Of a stretch of 64,000 nucleotides of DNA, positions 47,765 through 56,946 are shown one piece after another. The translations under genes were made by a program, and so were the position numbers. The notes beneath the pieces are model-generated. The model saw only the letters and a program-made list of their open reading frames with translations. It had not been told where the DNA came from and made no database searches. The stretch lies in the NCBI RefSeq assembly GCF_042666435.1, contig NZ_JBHTDC010000001.1:1674001-1738000 (forward strand). Direction: 5' to 3'. How positions within the stretch are numbered: the stretch's first letter is position 1; each line of letters starts with the position of its first letter. Source of the stretch: Allosphingosinicella sp042666435 (lineage in GTDB: Bacteria > Pseudomonadota > Alphaproteobacteria > Sphingomonadales > Sphingomonadaceae).

Positions 47765-48324
47765 ACCCGGTCCGCAAGGTCGAAGGCCGCGCCATCCCGT
47801 TCGGCCGCAAGAATGTCGACACCGACGTCATCATCGGCGCCGAGCATCTGAAGACGATCGCGCGCGCGGGCCTCGGCGCCCACGCCTTCGAGAGCGTCCG
47901 GCGCGAGCCCGGCAACGTCTTCGACGACCCGGCCTATGCCGGCGCGCCGATCCTCGTCGCCGGCGACAATTTCGGCTGCGGGTCGAGCCGCGAGCATGCC
48001 GCCTGGGCGCTCGCCGACATGGGCGTCGAGGCCGTGATTGCGCCGAGCTTCTCGGACATCTTTTCGGGCAATGCCTTCAAGAACGGCATTGTCACCGTTG
48101 CGCTGGCACAACCCAAGGTCGATCGACTGTGTGAAGTCGCCCGCGATCATTCGATTGCCATCGATCTTGAAGTCATGGCCGTGACGACGACGCGAGGAGA
48201 CGTTTTCCACTTCGAAATGGACCCATTCAGGCGCGGATGCCTGATGGAGGGCCTCGACGAGATCGCCCTCACGCTGTCGAGCGAGGCGGCGATCCGCGCC
48301 TATGAGCTGAAAACCGGAATCTAG
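47761..48324 (+). CDS. leuD: 3-isopropylmalate dehydratase small subunit
   Basis: 187 residues, the swivel subunit partnering LeuC. RAIPFGRKNVDTDVIIGAEHLK and DNFGCGSSREHAAWAL are the family marks. ATG 47761 overlaps the leuC stop (ATGA). It is the last gene of the operon; about 180 bp of non-coding DNA follow before the convergent TonB-like gene, with a GCGCCGG/CCGGCGC hairpin near 48330-48358 but no T-run. Confidence 0.95.
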   Translation: MNPVRKVEGRAIPFGRKNVDTDVIIGAEHLKTIARAGLGAHAFESVRREPGNVFDDPAYAGAPILVAGDNFGCGSSREHAAWALADMGVEAVIAPSFSDIFSGNAFKNGIVTVALAQPKVDRLCEVARDHSIAIDLEVMAVTTTRGDVFHFEMDPFRRGCLMEGLDEIALTLSSEAAIRAYELKTGI

Positions 48325-48505
48325 GATGCGAGCGCCGGCTACGCAGGAAACCCGGCGCCCCTCGCCACGAAAAAGACGCGTGCGGCCTTGGCTCCGTGCC
48401 CATATCCCCTTGCCAAGCCTCTCGACATCTCCTCGCGCTCAGCAAGTCCCACCACTCTGCGCAAGCGCCGTCGTGGCGCCGGCCTGATGCGACAAATCGA
48501 CCAGC

Positions 48506-49315
48506 CTATTGTCGCGCGATGCTATAATCGATCCTGATCCTGACCCAACTGCCGACCAGTGGCCGTCCACCAAGTCGCGGAGGCTGAACCTTGAACTCCC
48601 ACGCCGCGGCGAGCACCGCGCGAGTGATTTGCGACCCCTCCGGATATTCGGCGAGCCCCACACAATCCTCGACGCGATAGTCCGGCGCGGTGCGGCATGC
48701 GATCAGTCCCCAGCCTGGCCCCCGGGCGGTAGACAAATACGCGCGCAAAGCGTCTTCCTTCGGCTCGCGATACCAGGCCGCCGCATAAAGCGGCTCGCCA
48801 TTTGGAGCTGTTCCCACACGCTGGGTGTCGCGGGAGGAGGAACCACCTCTATCCGGTGGCCCATAAAGTCGCCTGCCCGATGGAACTGGCCGAGGGGAGT
48901 TCGATGGAATAGCGGCGGACGGTGGCAGTTGGTGCGGCGTCGGCATGACGGCGCGCGCGATCGGCGGAGCTTTCGGTTCAGCGGGTTGCGGAGGCAGTGG
49001 TTCCTCTGTTGCCGGGCGTTGCGGCACAGGCTCCGCCGCCGGCTGCTCGGGCTCCGGATCGCTGGGTTCGGGCGCTTCCTCCGAAACGTCGTTGGCGCTG
49101 AGGTTCACCACGGTGATGCCCTCCTCCTTTTTGCCAGACGGCTCTTCCGAGCTAAGCGTGAGCAATAGGAGCAGCAGAAGCCCTTCGATCAGTGCGGCTA
49201 AGCTTATGGCGAGTGTGCGGCGTCCAGCCCCGGTGCGGAGCCGTTCGACGAAGGGACTGGCTGGAACAGGGCTCGGCTGAAGCACGGGTCTTCGATGGTG
49301 GTGCCCGCGGGACAA
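48506..49315 (-). CDS. TonB-like proline-rich membrane protein
   Basis: 269 residues. A cytoplasmic basic N-terminus, one transmembrane helix (LAISLAALIEGLLLLLLLTL, ~residues 34-54), a Pro/Glu-rich periplasmic linker (~60-160), and a globular C-terminal domain of ~100 residues (EPLYAAAWYREPKEDAL onward, with two cysteines). This is the TonB layout. TonB transmits proton-motive force to outer-membrane receptors, several of which are encoded 4 kb away. No exbB or exbD is adjacent, and the C-domain is not a standard TonB sequence, so the assignment is by architecture. Confidence 0.7.
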   Translation of the reverse strand: MSRGHHHRRPVLQPSPVPASPFVERLRTGAGRRTLAISLAALIEGLLLLLLLTLSSEEPSGKKEEGITVVNLSANDVSEEAPEPSDPEPEQPAAEPVPQRPATEEPLPPQPAEPKAPPIARAVMPTPHQLPPSAAIPSNSPRPVPSGRRLYGPPDRGGSSSRDTQRVGTAPNGEPLYAAAWYREPKEDALRAYLSTARGPGWGLIACRTAPDYRVEDCVGLAEYPEGSQITRAVLAAAWEFKVQPPRLGGRPLVGSWVRIRIDYSIARQ

Positions 49316-49498
49316 GGTCCCCGAGGCTGCATAGGCGAGGATAGTCGGGCGCCGGACCTATGACAAGTGAAGGCCGGGCAAGCCGAATGTCCGCAAGCGT
49401 GAGCGCCGTCGCTGATGAAAGACAGCTTTCGTAGCTCGGGCCCACAATCCGTCGTTCAGATGTCGGCCAGCTCCGGTCGTTGCCAAGACACGCGCACG

Positions 49499-50977
49499 CT
49501 AACAAGCACGAAGAGAAGCTGGGTCGCTACCCGAGCATCGTAGACGACCTTCCACAGGACCACTGTGCGGGCATTGCGTCCTGACTGACCCGGCGGCGAC
49601 CGAGGAAGACAGCGCGGGATCGGCCACTTCGATGTGTCCAGCCGATACCCCATCGGATTTTCCGGACCAGCTGATCACGGCGGTCGCGAGCGCGGCTGCG
49701 GCGGCGGCGCCGATCGCGAGCTGCGGCGCCATGCTGAGCGGAGCAATCGCCAGAATCCAGGCGACGAGCAATGCGCCGGCGGTCTGACCGGCCAGCCGCG
49801 CCGTTCCCTGCAGCCCGCCCGCCGCGGCGCTGCGATGCGGTGGGGCGGACAGAAACATGTTTCGGTTGTTCGGAACCTGGAACAGCCCGAAGCCTATTCC
49901 GCAGACCATCATGCAGACGGCTAACGGCGCCAGGCGCCAGCCGGGCGGAATCAATACTGTTGCCGCCAGACCTGCAGCGAGCACGCTGCCGCCGAGCGCA
50001 CAAACAGATGACACGGACAACTTGTCCGCCATCCGTCCCGCTATGCGGCTCGTTGCCGCAACGGCGAGGGGCCACAGGGCGATCATCATACCGGCGGTGA
50101 GGGGGCTGCGGCTGAGCGACATCTGGAGATGGAAGGGCAGCGCCAAAAGACCTGCCGACTGGCCGGCAAACAACAGGACCGACGCCGCCACCGATCTGCG
50201 GAATGACCGAAGAGCAAGGAGGTCGAACGGCACGATCGGAGCATTCTGGCGCCGCTCCCGGAAGAACAGCCACCAAGCGGCTGCCAGCCCGACGAGGAGG
50301 AGCAAAACAGCTTCTACAGGTTGTGAGCGCGCCGCTTCGACCGCCATCACCATCGCGCCAATGGCCAGCCCATAAAGGGCGATCGTCAGCAGATTAATAG
50401 AGCGGATGTTCGCGGGCACCGGAGGAAGTGCGCGAGCGGCGATCAGCGCGGCGGCCGCAAGAGGAAGGCCCGCCACGAAGATCCAGCGCCAGCCGAACCA
50501 GGAGATGATGAGGGCGCCCACCACCGGCGCCGCCGCCGCGCAGACGGCGACCACCAGCGCGTTCCAGGCAATGGCGCTGCCGAGGCGCTCCGCGCCCAGA
50601 GTGAAGCGGAGCAGGGCTATCCCAAGCGCCATGATCGCAGCTCCACCGAACCCTTGCAGCGCTCGGGCCGCAACGAGCAGCGGCAACGTCGGGGCCATTA
50701 CCGATGCCGCGGCGGCGGCGGCGAAGACCAGGACGCCGGCAGCGAAGAGTGTCCGATAGCCGATGCGGTCCGCGAGGTGCGCGCCAGGAAGAAGGCCCAT
50801 GAGCAAGGTTAGCTGGTAGGCGGTAACGACGAGCATGGACTCTGCCGGGCTCCGCGAGAAGGCGAGCGAGATGGTCGGGAGTGCGACATTGACCATTCCA
50901 AAGTCGAGAACGACGAGAGCCATCGCCGCGAGAACCGCGGCCGTGCCTAATCTCTCGCGCGCCATATTCCGGCTCAT
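49499..50977 (-). CDS. MFS transporter, DHA2 (EmrB/QacA-like) drug exporter
   Basis: 492 residues, about 14 membrane helices. Early motifs include LDFGMVNVALPTI (motif D region) and ADRIGYRTLFAAG (motif A loop); ALQGFGGAAIMALGIALL follows. Members export drugs and small molecules using the proton gradient. The last ~50 residues (after VISWSGKSDG) are hydrophilic and look like read-through into non-gene DNA. The ATG at 50977 overlaps the stop of the upstream cupin gene, so the two are co-translated and face a LysR gene. Confidence 0.88.
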   Translation of the reverse strand: MSRNMARERLGTAAVLAAMALVVLDFGMVNVALPTISLAFSRSPAESMLVVTAYQLTLLMGLLPGAHLADRIGYRTLFAAGVLVFAAAAAASVMAPTLPLLVAARALQGFGGAAIMALGIALLRFTLGAERLGSAIAWNALVVAVCAAAAPVVGALIISWFGWRWIFVAGLPLAAAALIAARALPPVPANIRSINLLTIALYGLAIGAMVMAVEAARSQPVEAVLLLLVGLAAAWWLFFRERRQNAPIVPFDLLALRSFRRSVAASVLLFAGQSAGLLALPFHLQMSLSRSPLTAGMMIALWPLAVAATSRIAGRMADKLSVSSVCALGGSVLAAGLAATVLIPPGWRLAPLAVCMMVCGIGFGLFQVPNNRNMFLSAPPHRSAAAGGLQGTARLAGQTAGALLVAWILAIAPLSMAPQLAIGAAAAAALATAVISWSGKSDGVSAGHIEVADPALSSSVAAGSVRTQCPHSGPVEGRLRCSGSDPASLRAC

Positions 50978-51516
50978 GGCCGGGGCGCCGTCCAATAGCC
51001 GTCCTGCTCGACGAAGCGGCTCAGCTTATGCTCGACCTGATCCTCGTGACGCAAATCGCGCTCGGTGAACCGGAACAGCAAAGCGTTTTCGGTGGGGCAC
51101 CTGGTGTCGTGAATGTCTCCGGGGAGAAAAGCTTTGGCCTCGCCGGCGCGGAGCAGGCTGGTGTCGCGCAGCACGAGCCGGTCCTCGGCTCCAGCCGCCT
51201 GCACCCTGGCATAGGTGCGTAGCTCGAGTTCACCAGATTGAACGCCGTAAACGACCCACGCGCGGCCGTGATCGTGGGGCGGTCTGAAGAGCCCCTCATT
51301 CTCATTGTGCGCGAGCAGCATGAAGCCGCTGGGATCGCGGTGCAGCTGCCGGGAGGCGGGGCGTTCGGCGAGGAGCGAAGCGAGCCAGTCCTCCGCGGGA
51401 TCAGCCCGCACCAGTTCCTCCAACCGAAGCCGGCACATGGTCACCAGCTCGCTGCTGATCGGGCCCCAAGCCGAGCGTATCGCAGCGGTAAACGCATCGA
51501 GGGAATTGTGAGCCAT
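50974..51516 (-). CDS. Cupin-fold protein, cysteine dioxygenase-like
   Basis: 180 residues. RPPHDHGRAWVVYGVQSGELELRTYARV is a cupin motif 1 (metal-binding His-x-His; positions ~78-104), and AFLPGDIHDTRC supplies the later histidine, as in small thiol or sugar dioxygenases. No certain substrate. First gene of a two-gene unit with an MFS exporter, divergent from a LysR regulator; a detoxification or efflux role of the pair is inference. Confidence 0.75.
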   Translation of the reverse strand: MAHNSLDAFTAAIRSAWGPISSELVTMCRLRLEELVRADPAEDWLASLLAERPASRQLHRDPSGFMLLAHNENEGLFRPPHDHGRAWVVYGVQSGELELRTYARVQAAGAEDRLVLRDTSLLRAGEAKAFLPGDIHDTRCPTENALLFRFTERDLRHEDQVEHKLSRFVEQDGYWTAPRP

Positions 51517-51646
51517 GACGCAGTCCTTTCCTGTTCTGGAGGAGCGACATGGAAGCTACGCCGTGGAAGTGGCATGCGGTAGGCGCACTGATTGCATCCT
51601 ATCATTGCATCTGACGCCATGTGTTGGATCGTGCTAAGGCTCGGTC

Positions 51647-52552
51647 ATGGCTTCGCCCGATCTCAATCTTCTCTACACGCTGGACGTTCTCCTGAACGAG
51701 GGGAGCGTTGCGCGCGCCGCTCGCCGGTTGCGCCTGAGCCCTTCGGCGATGAGCCGTGCGCTCGCCCGCCTCCGCTCCGTGATGGGCGATCAGCTGCTGG
51801 TTCGGGCTGGGCGCAACCTGGTGCCGACGCCACGAGCGATCGAGATGCGCGAGCAGGTCCGCGAACTGGTTCAGGATGCCCAAGCGCTGCTGCGCCCGGC
51901 GGCGGGGCTCAACCTCTCCGCGCTGAAGCGAAGCTTCACCTTACGCGCGAGCGATGGCTTCGCCGAGACGTTCGGCGCCTCTCTCATAGGGAGAATGCAG
52001 GAGGAGGCGCCCGGAGTGCGGCTTCGCTGCATCCGCAAGCTGGACAAGGACAGTGAGGGCCTGCGGGACGGCTCGATCGATCTCGAGACCGGCGTTGTCG
52101 CCGGATCCATCGGACCGGAGGTTCGGGCGCAGGCGTTGTTTGCCGATCGCTATGTGGGTGTGGTTCGGCGTGAGCATCCTCTCGCCGCCGACGAGGTCAC
52201 GCCCGCGAACTATGCCGAGTTTGGCCATGTGATCGCTTGGAGGCAGGGGCTCGAGCTGGGCAGGATCGACGAGCTTCTCCTGGCCGCCGGCCTCAAGCGC
52301 GAGATCGTCGTAAGTGTAGACGGGTTCGCCGCCGCTTTGACGCTGGCGCGAGGATCGGACCTCGTGGCGACGGTGCCGGAGCGGCACACCGCCGGTCTGC
52401 GCGAGGGCATGCACAGCTTCTCCCTTCCGATCCCCACGGAACCGTTCACCATCTCGCTGCTGTGGCATCCGCGTCTGGACGGAGACCCCGCTCATCGATG
52501 GCTTCGGGACTGTATCCGCGGTGTCTGCAACTCGCGGCAATCCACAAGGTGA
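51647..52552 (+). CDS. LysR-family transcriptional regulator (NodD/nahR-like group)
   Basis: 301 residues. N-terminal winged helix (LNLLYTLDVLLNEGSVARAA, then LRLSPSAMSRALARLR) and an effector domain from ~residue 90. It is divergent from the cupin-MFS pair with 130 bp between the starts, the typical position of a LysR-controlled promoter. The effector is unknown, possibly an aromatic compound as for related regulators. Confidence 0.88.
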   Translation: MASPDLNLLYTLDVLLNEGSVARAARRLRLSPSAMSRALARLRSVMGDQLLVRAGRNLVPTPRAIEMREQVRELVQDAQALLRPAAGLNLSALKRSFTLRASDGFAETFGASLIGRMQEEAPGVRLRCIRKLDKDSEGLRDGSIDLETGVVAGSIGPEVRAQALFADRYVGVVRREHPLAADEVTPANYAEFGHVIAWRQGLELGRIDELLLAAGLKREIVVSVDGFAAALTLARGSDLVATVPERHTAGLREGMHSFSLPIPTEPFTISLLWHPRLDGDPAHRWLRDCIRGVCNSRQSTR

Positions 52553-52936
52553 GTGACTGAAGTCTAGTCCGCCAGCCTTCGATCCGCTGGACGTCCGCTA
52601 TCCCACCGTCCCACGCGTGAGCCGCCGGTCCGCTTTCGGCCCAATTTCGGCCGCGGGTGACCATCTTCATCCTGTCGGGTGAATTCGAAAAGCAACTGAA
52701 AACCGTCGGCTGGGGAGTGGTGCGCCCGGCATGAATATGATGGGCACTCAGATCATTGGGAACTTTCGGTGGATAGGTGCCGCGGACGTTTGGGTTAGCA
52801 TCAGGTATCGAATGCTCCCGAAAGCGACCGTTCGTTCTTAGCCGCCTACGGACAGCGATGCCTTCCGACCAAAGTTAATGACACCTTCGGTTGAGCAGGG
52901 ACGGGTTCGGCACCAGTTAGAGCTCAATGTGCCAGG
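52553..52936. other. Intergenic region without a recognised gene
   Basis: About 380 bases between a LysR gene and a leftward receptor gene. No frame with SD and coding-like composition is convincing. Composition is somewhat less GC-rich than the neighbouring genes and there is no clear terminator for either side; it looks like decaying sequence. Confidence 0.45.
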
Positions 52937-55315
52937 TCAAAAGAACAGCTTGCGGAATTCCAGGCGCACGGACCGGCCCAGTGGATCGAGGAGGTCGGGT
53001 TGGTAGCCAACCGGGACGGCGCCCATGCTGTCTCGGACGTCGAGGCGCTGGTCGAAGAGGTTGTCGATTGCCAATGTGAGACGGGAGCCCCGGACAAAGG
53101 GCATTGAGCGGACGAGGGCGCGTTGCTGCGCGAGATCGGCGAACAGGCGGAGATTGACGGTGGCGAGCGCGCCGAAGCGGAGATCCCGCGGCGAGGACGC
53201 GCCGCTCGTCTGACCGGTGCGGACGCGGGTAGCGCTCTGCCAGTCGGCCTGGAGGCGGGCGCCGAGGCCGTTGCGGCTGTAGCCGGCGCGCAACTGCACC
53301 TCGTGGCGCGGTCGCCCTCCCCGATCGCCGGCGGCGGAGCCGCCCAGCAGGTCGAGCTCCGGTACGCCGCGGCGGATGAGGATCGTGTCCGTCAACCGCC
53401 AGGTGTGGAAGAGGCTGAGGGTCACGCGGCCCTCGCGTCCGCTCCCGGAGCCGCGTCCGCCGCCGCGCCGGCCGTCGCGCTCCGTTCCCGTTCCGCGCGC
53501 GGCGTCGCGCTGCTCCCGGCGCGCGGCGCGGAGCTCCTCGATCTGTTCCTCGCTAAGCGGCCGGCCATCGGCGCCTGTCGGGGGCGGGGCTTCCAGCGTT
53601 TCGGACCAGTTGAGCCCCCAGCGCAGCTGACGCTGGCGGACGCGCTGGAAAGCGACCGGGCGGCTGTCGATCCGGAACAAGGCGCCGTCGGCATCGCGCT
53701 CGAACCGATCGGGAAAGGCCGCCTCGATCTCGGGCGCAGGGGTGGGGAAGCTCGCGACGGCGTTCCTGATCCGCGTGTCGGCATAATTGACGAGAAGGGC
53801 GAGGTCGTCGATCGGCTCCACCGTCAGGCCGAGCTTCATCACGCGGCGATTGTCGGCAAGGAGGTCGGGATTCCCACCCTCGATGCGGGTGACGTCGACC
53901 GTCTGCCCGGTGGCGATGTCGAAGACACGGACATTGGGCGTGGCGAGCAGGGGATCGCCAAGTTGCTGGATGCTGGGCGCGCCATCCTCGCGCGTCATCG
54001 AACCGATCAGGCGGACCTCGTCGGCGGGCTCCCAGTTGAAGCCATAGCCCAAGGCCGAGAGGGTGCCGAAATCGGAGAGCTGCTCGACCTGGCCATTGGC
54101 GTTGACGGAAAGCGAGCCGACCGGGCCGTCTTCGAACAGGGGGAAATCCAGGTTGAGCTGGGCGTTCGCCTGATCGCGCGAAAGGTCGGTTTCGGTAAGG
54201 CGGCCGCCGCGCGTCGATTTGCTGGCGATGTCGCGCAGCTTGAACCCGACCTTGGCCGTCGCGGCGACCGCGCCTGCCGGGAGCCCGAACACATCGCCGC
54301 TTGCGGTGGCCTCGGTCTCGATCGTCTCGGCAACGGATTTCGCCCGGTCACGGCCGAGGCCGGTCTCGGTCTCGCGATCGGTGAGCCTGTTCGATCGCTC
54401 GCGCGCATATCCGCCGTCCAGGGACCAGCGCCAGCCGACGCGGTCGCCGTTCAGCGCATAGCCGAGGCTGGCATTGCGGTTGCGGCGATCGCGCAGCAGC
54501 CGTCGCGAGCCGCTCTCGGCGCGGCCGAGCGCCGCCTCGATATTCTCGCCTTCGAGTTCGGCGCTGAGCGTCGCCGAGACATTGCCGAAAATGGTGCGGT
54601 TATAGGTGCCGTTCAGCTCGACCGCGTCCGACGCGGAGAGGAGCGAGCGATCGGGGTCCGGGTCGATCACGTCCCGCTCGGTCTCGAACAGCGGCGTGGA
54701 GCGCTTATATTCCGCGTCGATGCTGAGCCGGCTGCCCTCGGCGATGCGCAAATAGTTGACGTCGCCCTCATAGGCCGCGTGCCCGCCGGCCGTGGCCTGG
54801 GTCGTCTCGAGCTCCGCTGTTACCGCCTCGAAACGGCGCCGGAGGACGAAATTGACCACCTTCTGATCGGCGCGATAGCCGTATTTGAGCGCGACCTCCT
54901 CGGGCAGGATGTCGACCCGGCTGACGGCTTCGGGGGGAAGGTCGCGGATCTCACGAAAGCCGCTGATCCGGCGGCCGCCCAGCAGGACGACGGGCTGGCC
55001 GCCGCCGCGACCCTGTATGCTGCCGGCAAGGGGGCTGAGCTCCTCCAGCAGCTCGCCAAGGTCGCCAACGCCATATGCACGTATGTCCCGGGCATCGAGG
55101 GTTATTTCGGGCGCGATGTCGCCGATCACCGATCCGCGCGGGACCGCCCTGCTGCCCGTGACGACGATCGCCTCCTCTTCCTCCTCCTCGTCATAGCCCC
55201 CCTGTTCGGGGTCGCCGGCTTCCGTGTCCGTTTCGGCGGGGGGCAAAGGCGGCGCGGTTTGGGCGAGCGCGGGCCAAGAGGTGGAAAGAAACATGAGAAC
55301 GCCAACGATACGCAT
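52937..55315 (-). CDS. TonB-dependent outer-membrane receptor
   Basis: 792 residues. Signal peptide MRIVGVLMFLSTSWPALAQ, a plug domain (~75-190, with RGRGGGQPVVLLGGRRISGF and VDILPEEVALKYGY), then a 22-strand-type beta-barrel to an aromatic C-terminus (EFRKLFF). An acidic stretch DEEEEEEAIVVTGSRA precedes the plug; VVTGS is typical of a TonB-box region. In the barrel, ~residues 600-640 form an unusual Arg/Gly-rich insert. It sits in a locus of phosphatases, so an organophosphate ligand is plausible. Confidence 0.88.
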   Translation of the reverse strand: MRIVGVLMFLSTSWPALAQTAPPLPPAETDTEAGDPEQGGYDEEEEEEAIVVTGSRAVPRGSVIGDIAPEITLDARDIRAYGVGDLGELLEELSPLAGSIQGRGGGQPVVLLGGRRISGFREIRDLPPEAVSRVDILPEEVALKYGYRADQKVVNFVLRRRFEAVTAELETTQATAGGHAAYEGDVNYLRIAEGSRLSIDAEYKRSTPLFETERDVIDPDPDRSLLSASDAVELNGTYNRTIFGNVSATLSAELEGENIEAALGRAESGSRRLLRDRRNRNASLGYALNGDRVGWRWSLDGGYARERSNRLTDRETETGLGRDRAKSVAETIETEATASGDVFGLPAGAVAATAKVGFKLRDIASKSTRGGRLTETDLSRDQANAQLNLDFPLFEDGPVGSLSVNANGQVEQLSDFGTLSALGYGFNWEPADEVRLIGSMTREDGAPSIQQLGDPLLATPNVRVFDIATGQTVDVTRIEGGNPDLLADNRRVMKLGLTVEPIDDLALLVNYADTRIRNAVASFPTPAPEIEAAFPDRFERDADGALFRIDSRPVAFQRVRQRQLRWGLNWSETLEAPPPTGADGRPLSEEQIEELRAARREQRDAARGTGTERDGRRGGGRGSGSGREGRVTLSLFHTWRLTDTILIRRGVPELDLLGGSAAGDRGGRPRHEVQLRAGYSRNGLGARLQADWQSATRVRTGQTSGASSPRDLRFGALATVNLRLFADLAQQRALVRSMPFVRGSRLTLAIDNLFDQRLDVRDSMGAVPVGYQPDLLDPLGRSVRLEFRKLFF

Positions 55316-55338
55316 GGATCACTTTGCCTGGGCAGCGT

Positions 55339-56793
55339 TCACGGAGTGTCGCCGACGCTCTCATAGGGCATCGTCTCGTCGAACAGGCGCGTCTTCATGG
55401 TCGATGCGTTGCCGGCCTCGATGCGCTTGCGGCCGGCCTCGTCCTTCACGATCACGACGCTGTCGTAGAGCTGGCCGTCGGCGGTGTAGGCGCGATAGTC
55501 GAGCCTGCCGCCGTCGATGTCGATCACCTGGAAGAATTGCGAATTCTCGGCGAAACGCTCGAGCCCGACGCCGGTCGGCTTATAGGCATTCCAGCGGTCG
55601 TCCTTGAACTTGTACTGCTTGGGTCCGGACACGGAGTTGACGAACATCACGGCCAGCTCGTCGCCTTCCGCAAGCGCGCTGCGCTCGGGGCTCTGCTCTC
55701 CCGATCCGATCATGCCCCGCGCATAAGTATGGTCGTGGCCCTGGAGGACGAGGTCGACGCGATGCCCGGTCAGCACCGGGAGGAGCATTTCGCGCAGGGT
55801 CTTGTTGTCGCGGTCGCGGCCCGACGAATAGACCGGGTGGTGCATGGTAACGACCCGCCAGCGGGCGTCGGAGGCGGCGAGCTTGCGGTCCAGCCACTCG
55901 GCCTGCACCGCATAATCCTTGAGATTGCTGTCGAGCACGAAGACATGGAGGTCGGGCGAATAGCGGACGTCATATACGGTCTCGCGCATCGCCGCGGGCA
56001 GCGGCGGATCGGCCGGCAGCCGGAACTGCGGACGCCACAGCGCCGAAAGGACGCGCTGCTTCGAATCTTCGGTGAGGCCCAGTTTCTCATATTCGTGGTT
56101 GCCGGCCACGGGAATGGCCGGGATCATGCCGTGGATGAAACCCGACGCCTTGAACCATTCGGCCCATTCATAATCGCGCGAGCCCTTGTTCACGAGGTCG
56201 CCCGCGTGGAGGATGAAGCGCGCGTCGGGCGCTGCCTGGAAGGCGGCACGGATCACCCGCGACCAGTGCGACGTGATCCCGTTCTGCGCATCGCCGACAT
56301 AAATGAAGCGCAGCGGTCCGGAAAGCGGCGCGGTTCGCGCCTGGAACCACTCGCTCCAGATCCCGTCCGCGCCCTGCACGCGATAGGCGTAGAGGGTGTC
56401 CGGCTCGAGGCCGTCGAAGCGGACCGAATGATAATGGGTGGAGGGGAGGCCCGCATTGCGGGGCATGGGCAGCCTGACGCCCTCATGCTCGATGCCCTGC
56501 AGGTCGAGCGTCTCCGTCTCGGCGGCGACGGTGCGGGCGGCAAGATCGAACCGGGCATCGGGGGTGGCGAGCGCGATCTGGGCGATGGTCGCCGTCACGT
56601 CCGACGAGGTCCGCCAGCTGACGGCCAGCGAACGCGCCGGATCGGTCTCGAAGGTCAGCACGATCCGGTCGGGCCATTTCGTCGCCGCCTGCCATGGGGC
56701 GACGTCATGCACGCCGGGGTGAGCATAAGACGAAGCGGCAAAGCCCAGCGCGCATGTGACGGCAAGCGCCGCCCGGTAAACAAGCTGTTTCAA
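55339..56793 (-). CDS. Purple-acid-phosphatase-like metallophosphoesterase
   Basis: 484 residues with signal peptide (LVYRAALAVTCALGFAASSYA). An N-terminal fibronectin-like domain (~25-165) precedes the calcineurin-like catalytic domain: GDAQNG, HAGDLVNKG, VAGNHEYE, VTMHHPVYSS and GHDHTYARG supply the dimetal ligands. It hydrolyses phosphate monoesters in the periplasm. The TTG at 56793 is chosen because AGGTGG lies five bases before it; a GTG at 56802 is the alternative. Follows the BNR-repeat gene and precedes a receptor on the same strand. Confidence 0.88.
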   Translation of the reverse strand: MKQLVYRAALAVTCALGFAASSYAHPGVHDVAPWQAATKWPDRIVLTFETDPARSLAVSWRTSSDVTATIAQIALATPDARFDLAARTVAAETETLDLQGIEHEGVRLPMPRNAGLPSTHYHSVRFDGLEPDTLYAYRVQGADGIWSEWFQARTAPLSGPLRFIYVGDAQNGITSHWSRVIRAAFQAAPDARFILHAGDLVNKGSRDYEWAEWFKASGFIHGMIPAIPVAGNHEYEKLGLTEDSKQRVLSALWRPQFRLPADPPLPAAMRETVYDVRYSPDLHVFVLDSNLKDYAVQAEWLDRKLAASDARWRVVTMHHPVYSSGRDRDNKTLREMLLPVLTGHRVDLVLQGHDHTYARGMIGSGEQSPERSALAEGDELAVMFVNSVSGPKQYKFKDDRWNAYKPTGVGLERFAENSQFFQVIDIDGGRLDYRAYTADGQLYDSVVIVKDEAGRKRIEAGNASTMKTRLFDETMPYESVGDTP

Positions 56794-56946
56794 GTTAACC
56801 ACCTATCCCGATATATGTCTTGAGAGGCCGATAGGCCCGGTCCGTGTCAGTTGGGTTTCACGGCAGAGGAAGAAGAGAGAACCGGCCTCGGCGCGGCCGC
56901 CAGGATGCGTCCGAGACCGGCCGCCGCAGCCGGGAACAGGCTTACT

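Noticed and set aside
53123..55366. 747-residue rightward frame opposite a TonB-dependent receptor
   Set aside because: Antisense to a receptor with signal peptide, plug and barrel; composition typical of GC shadow frames.
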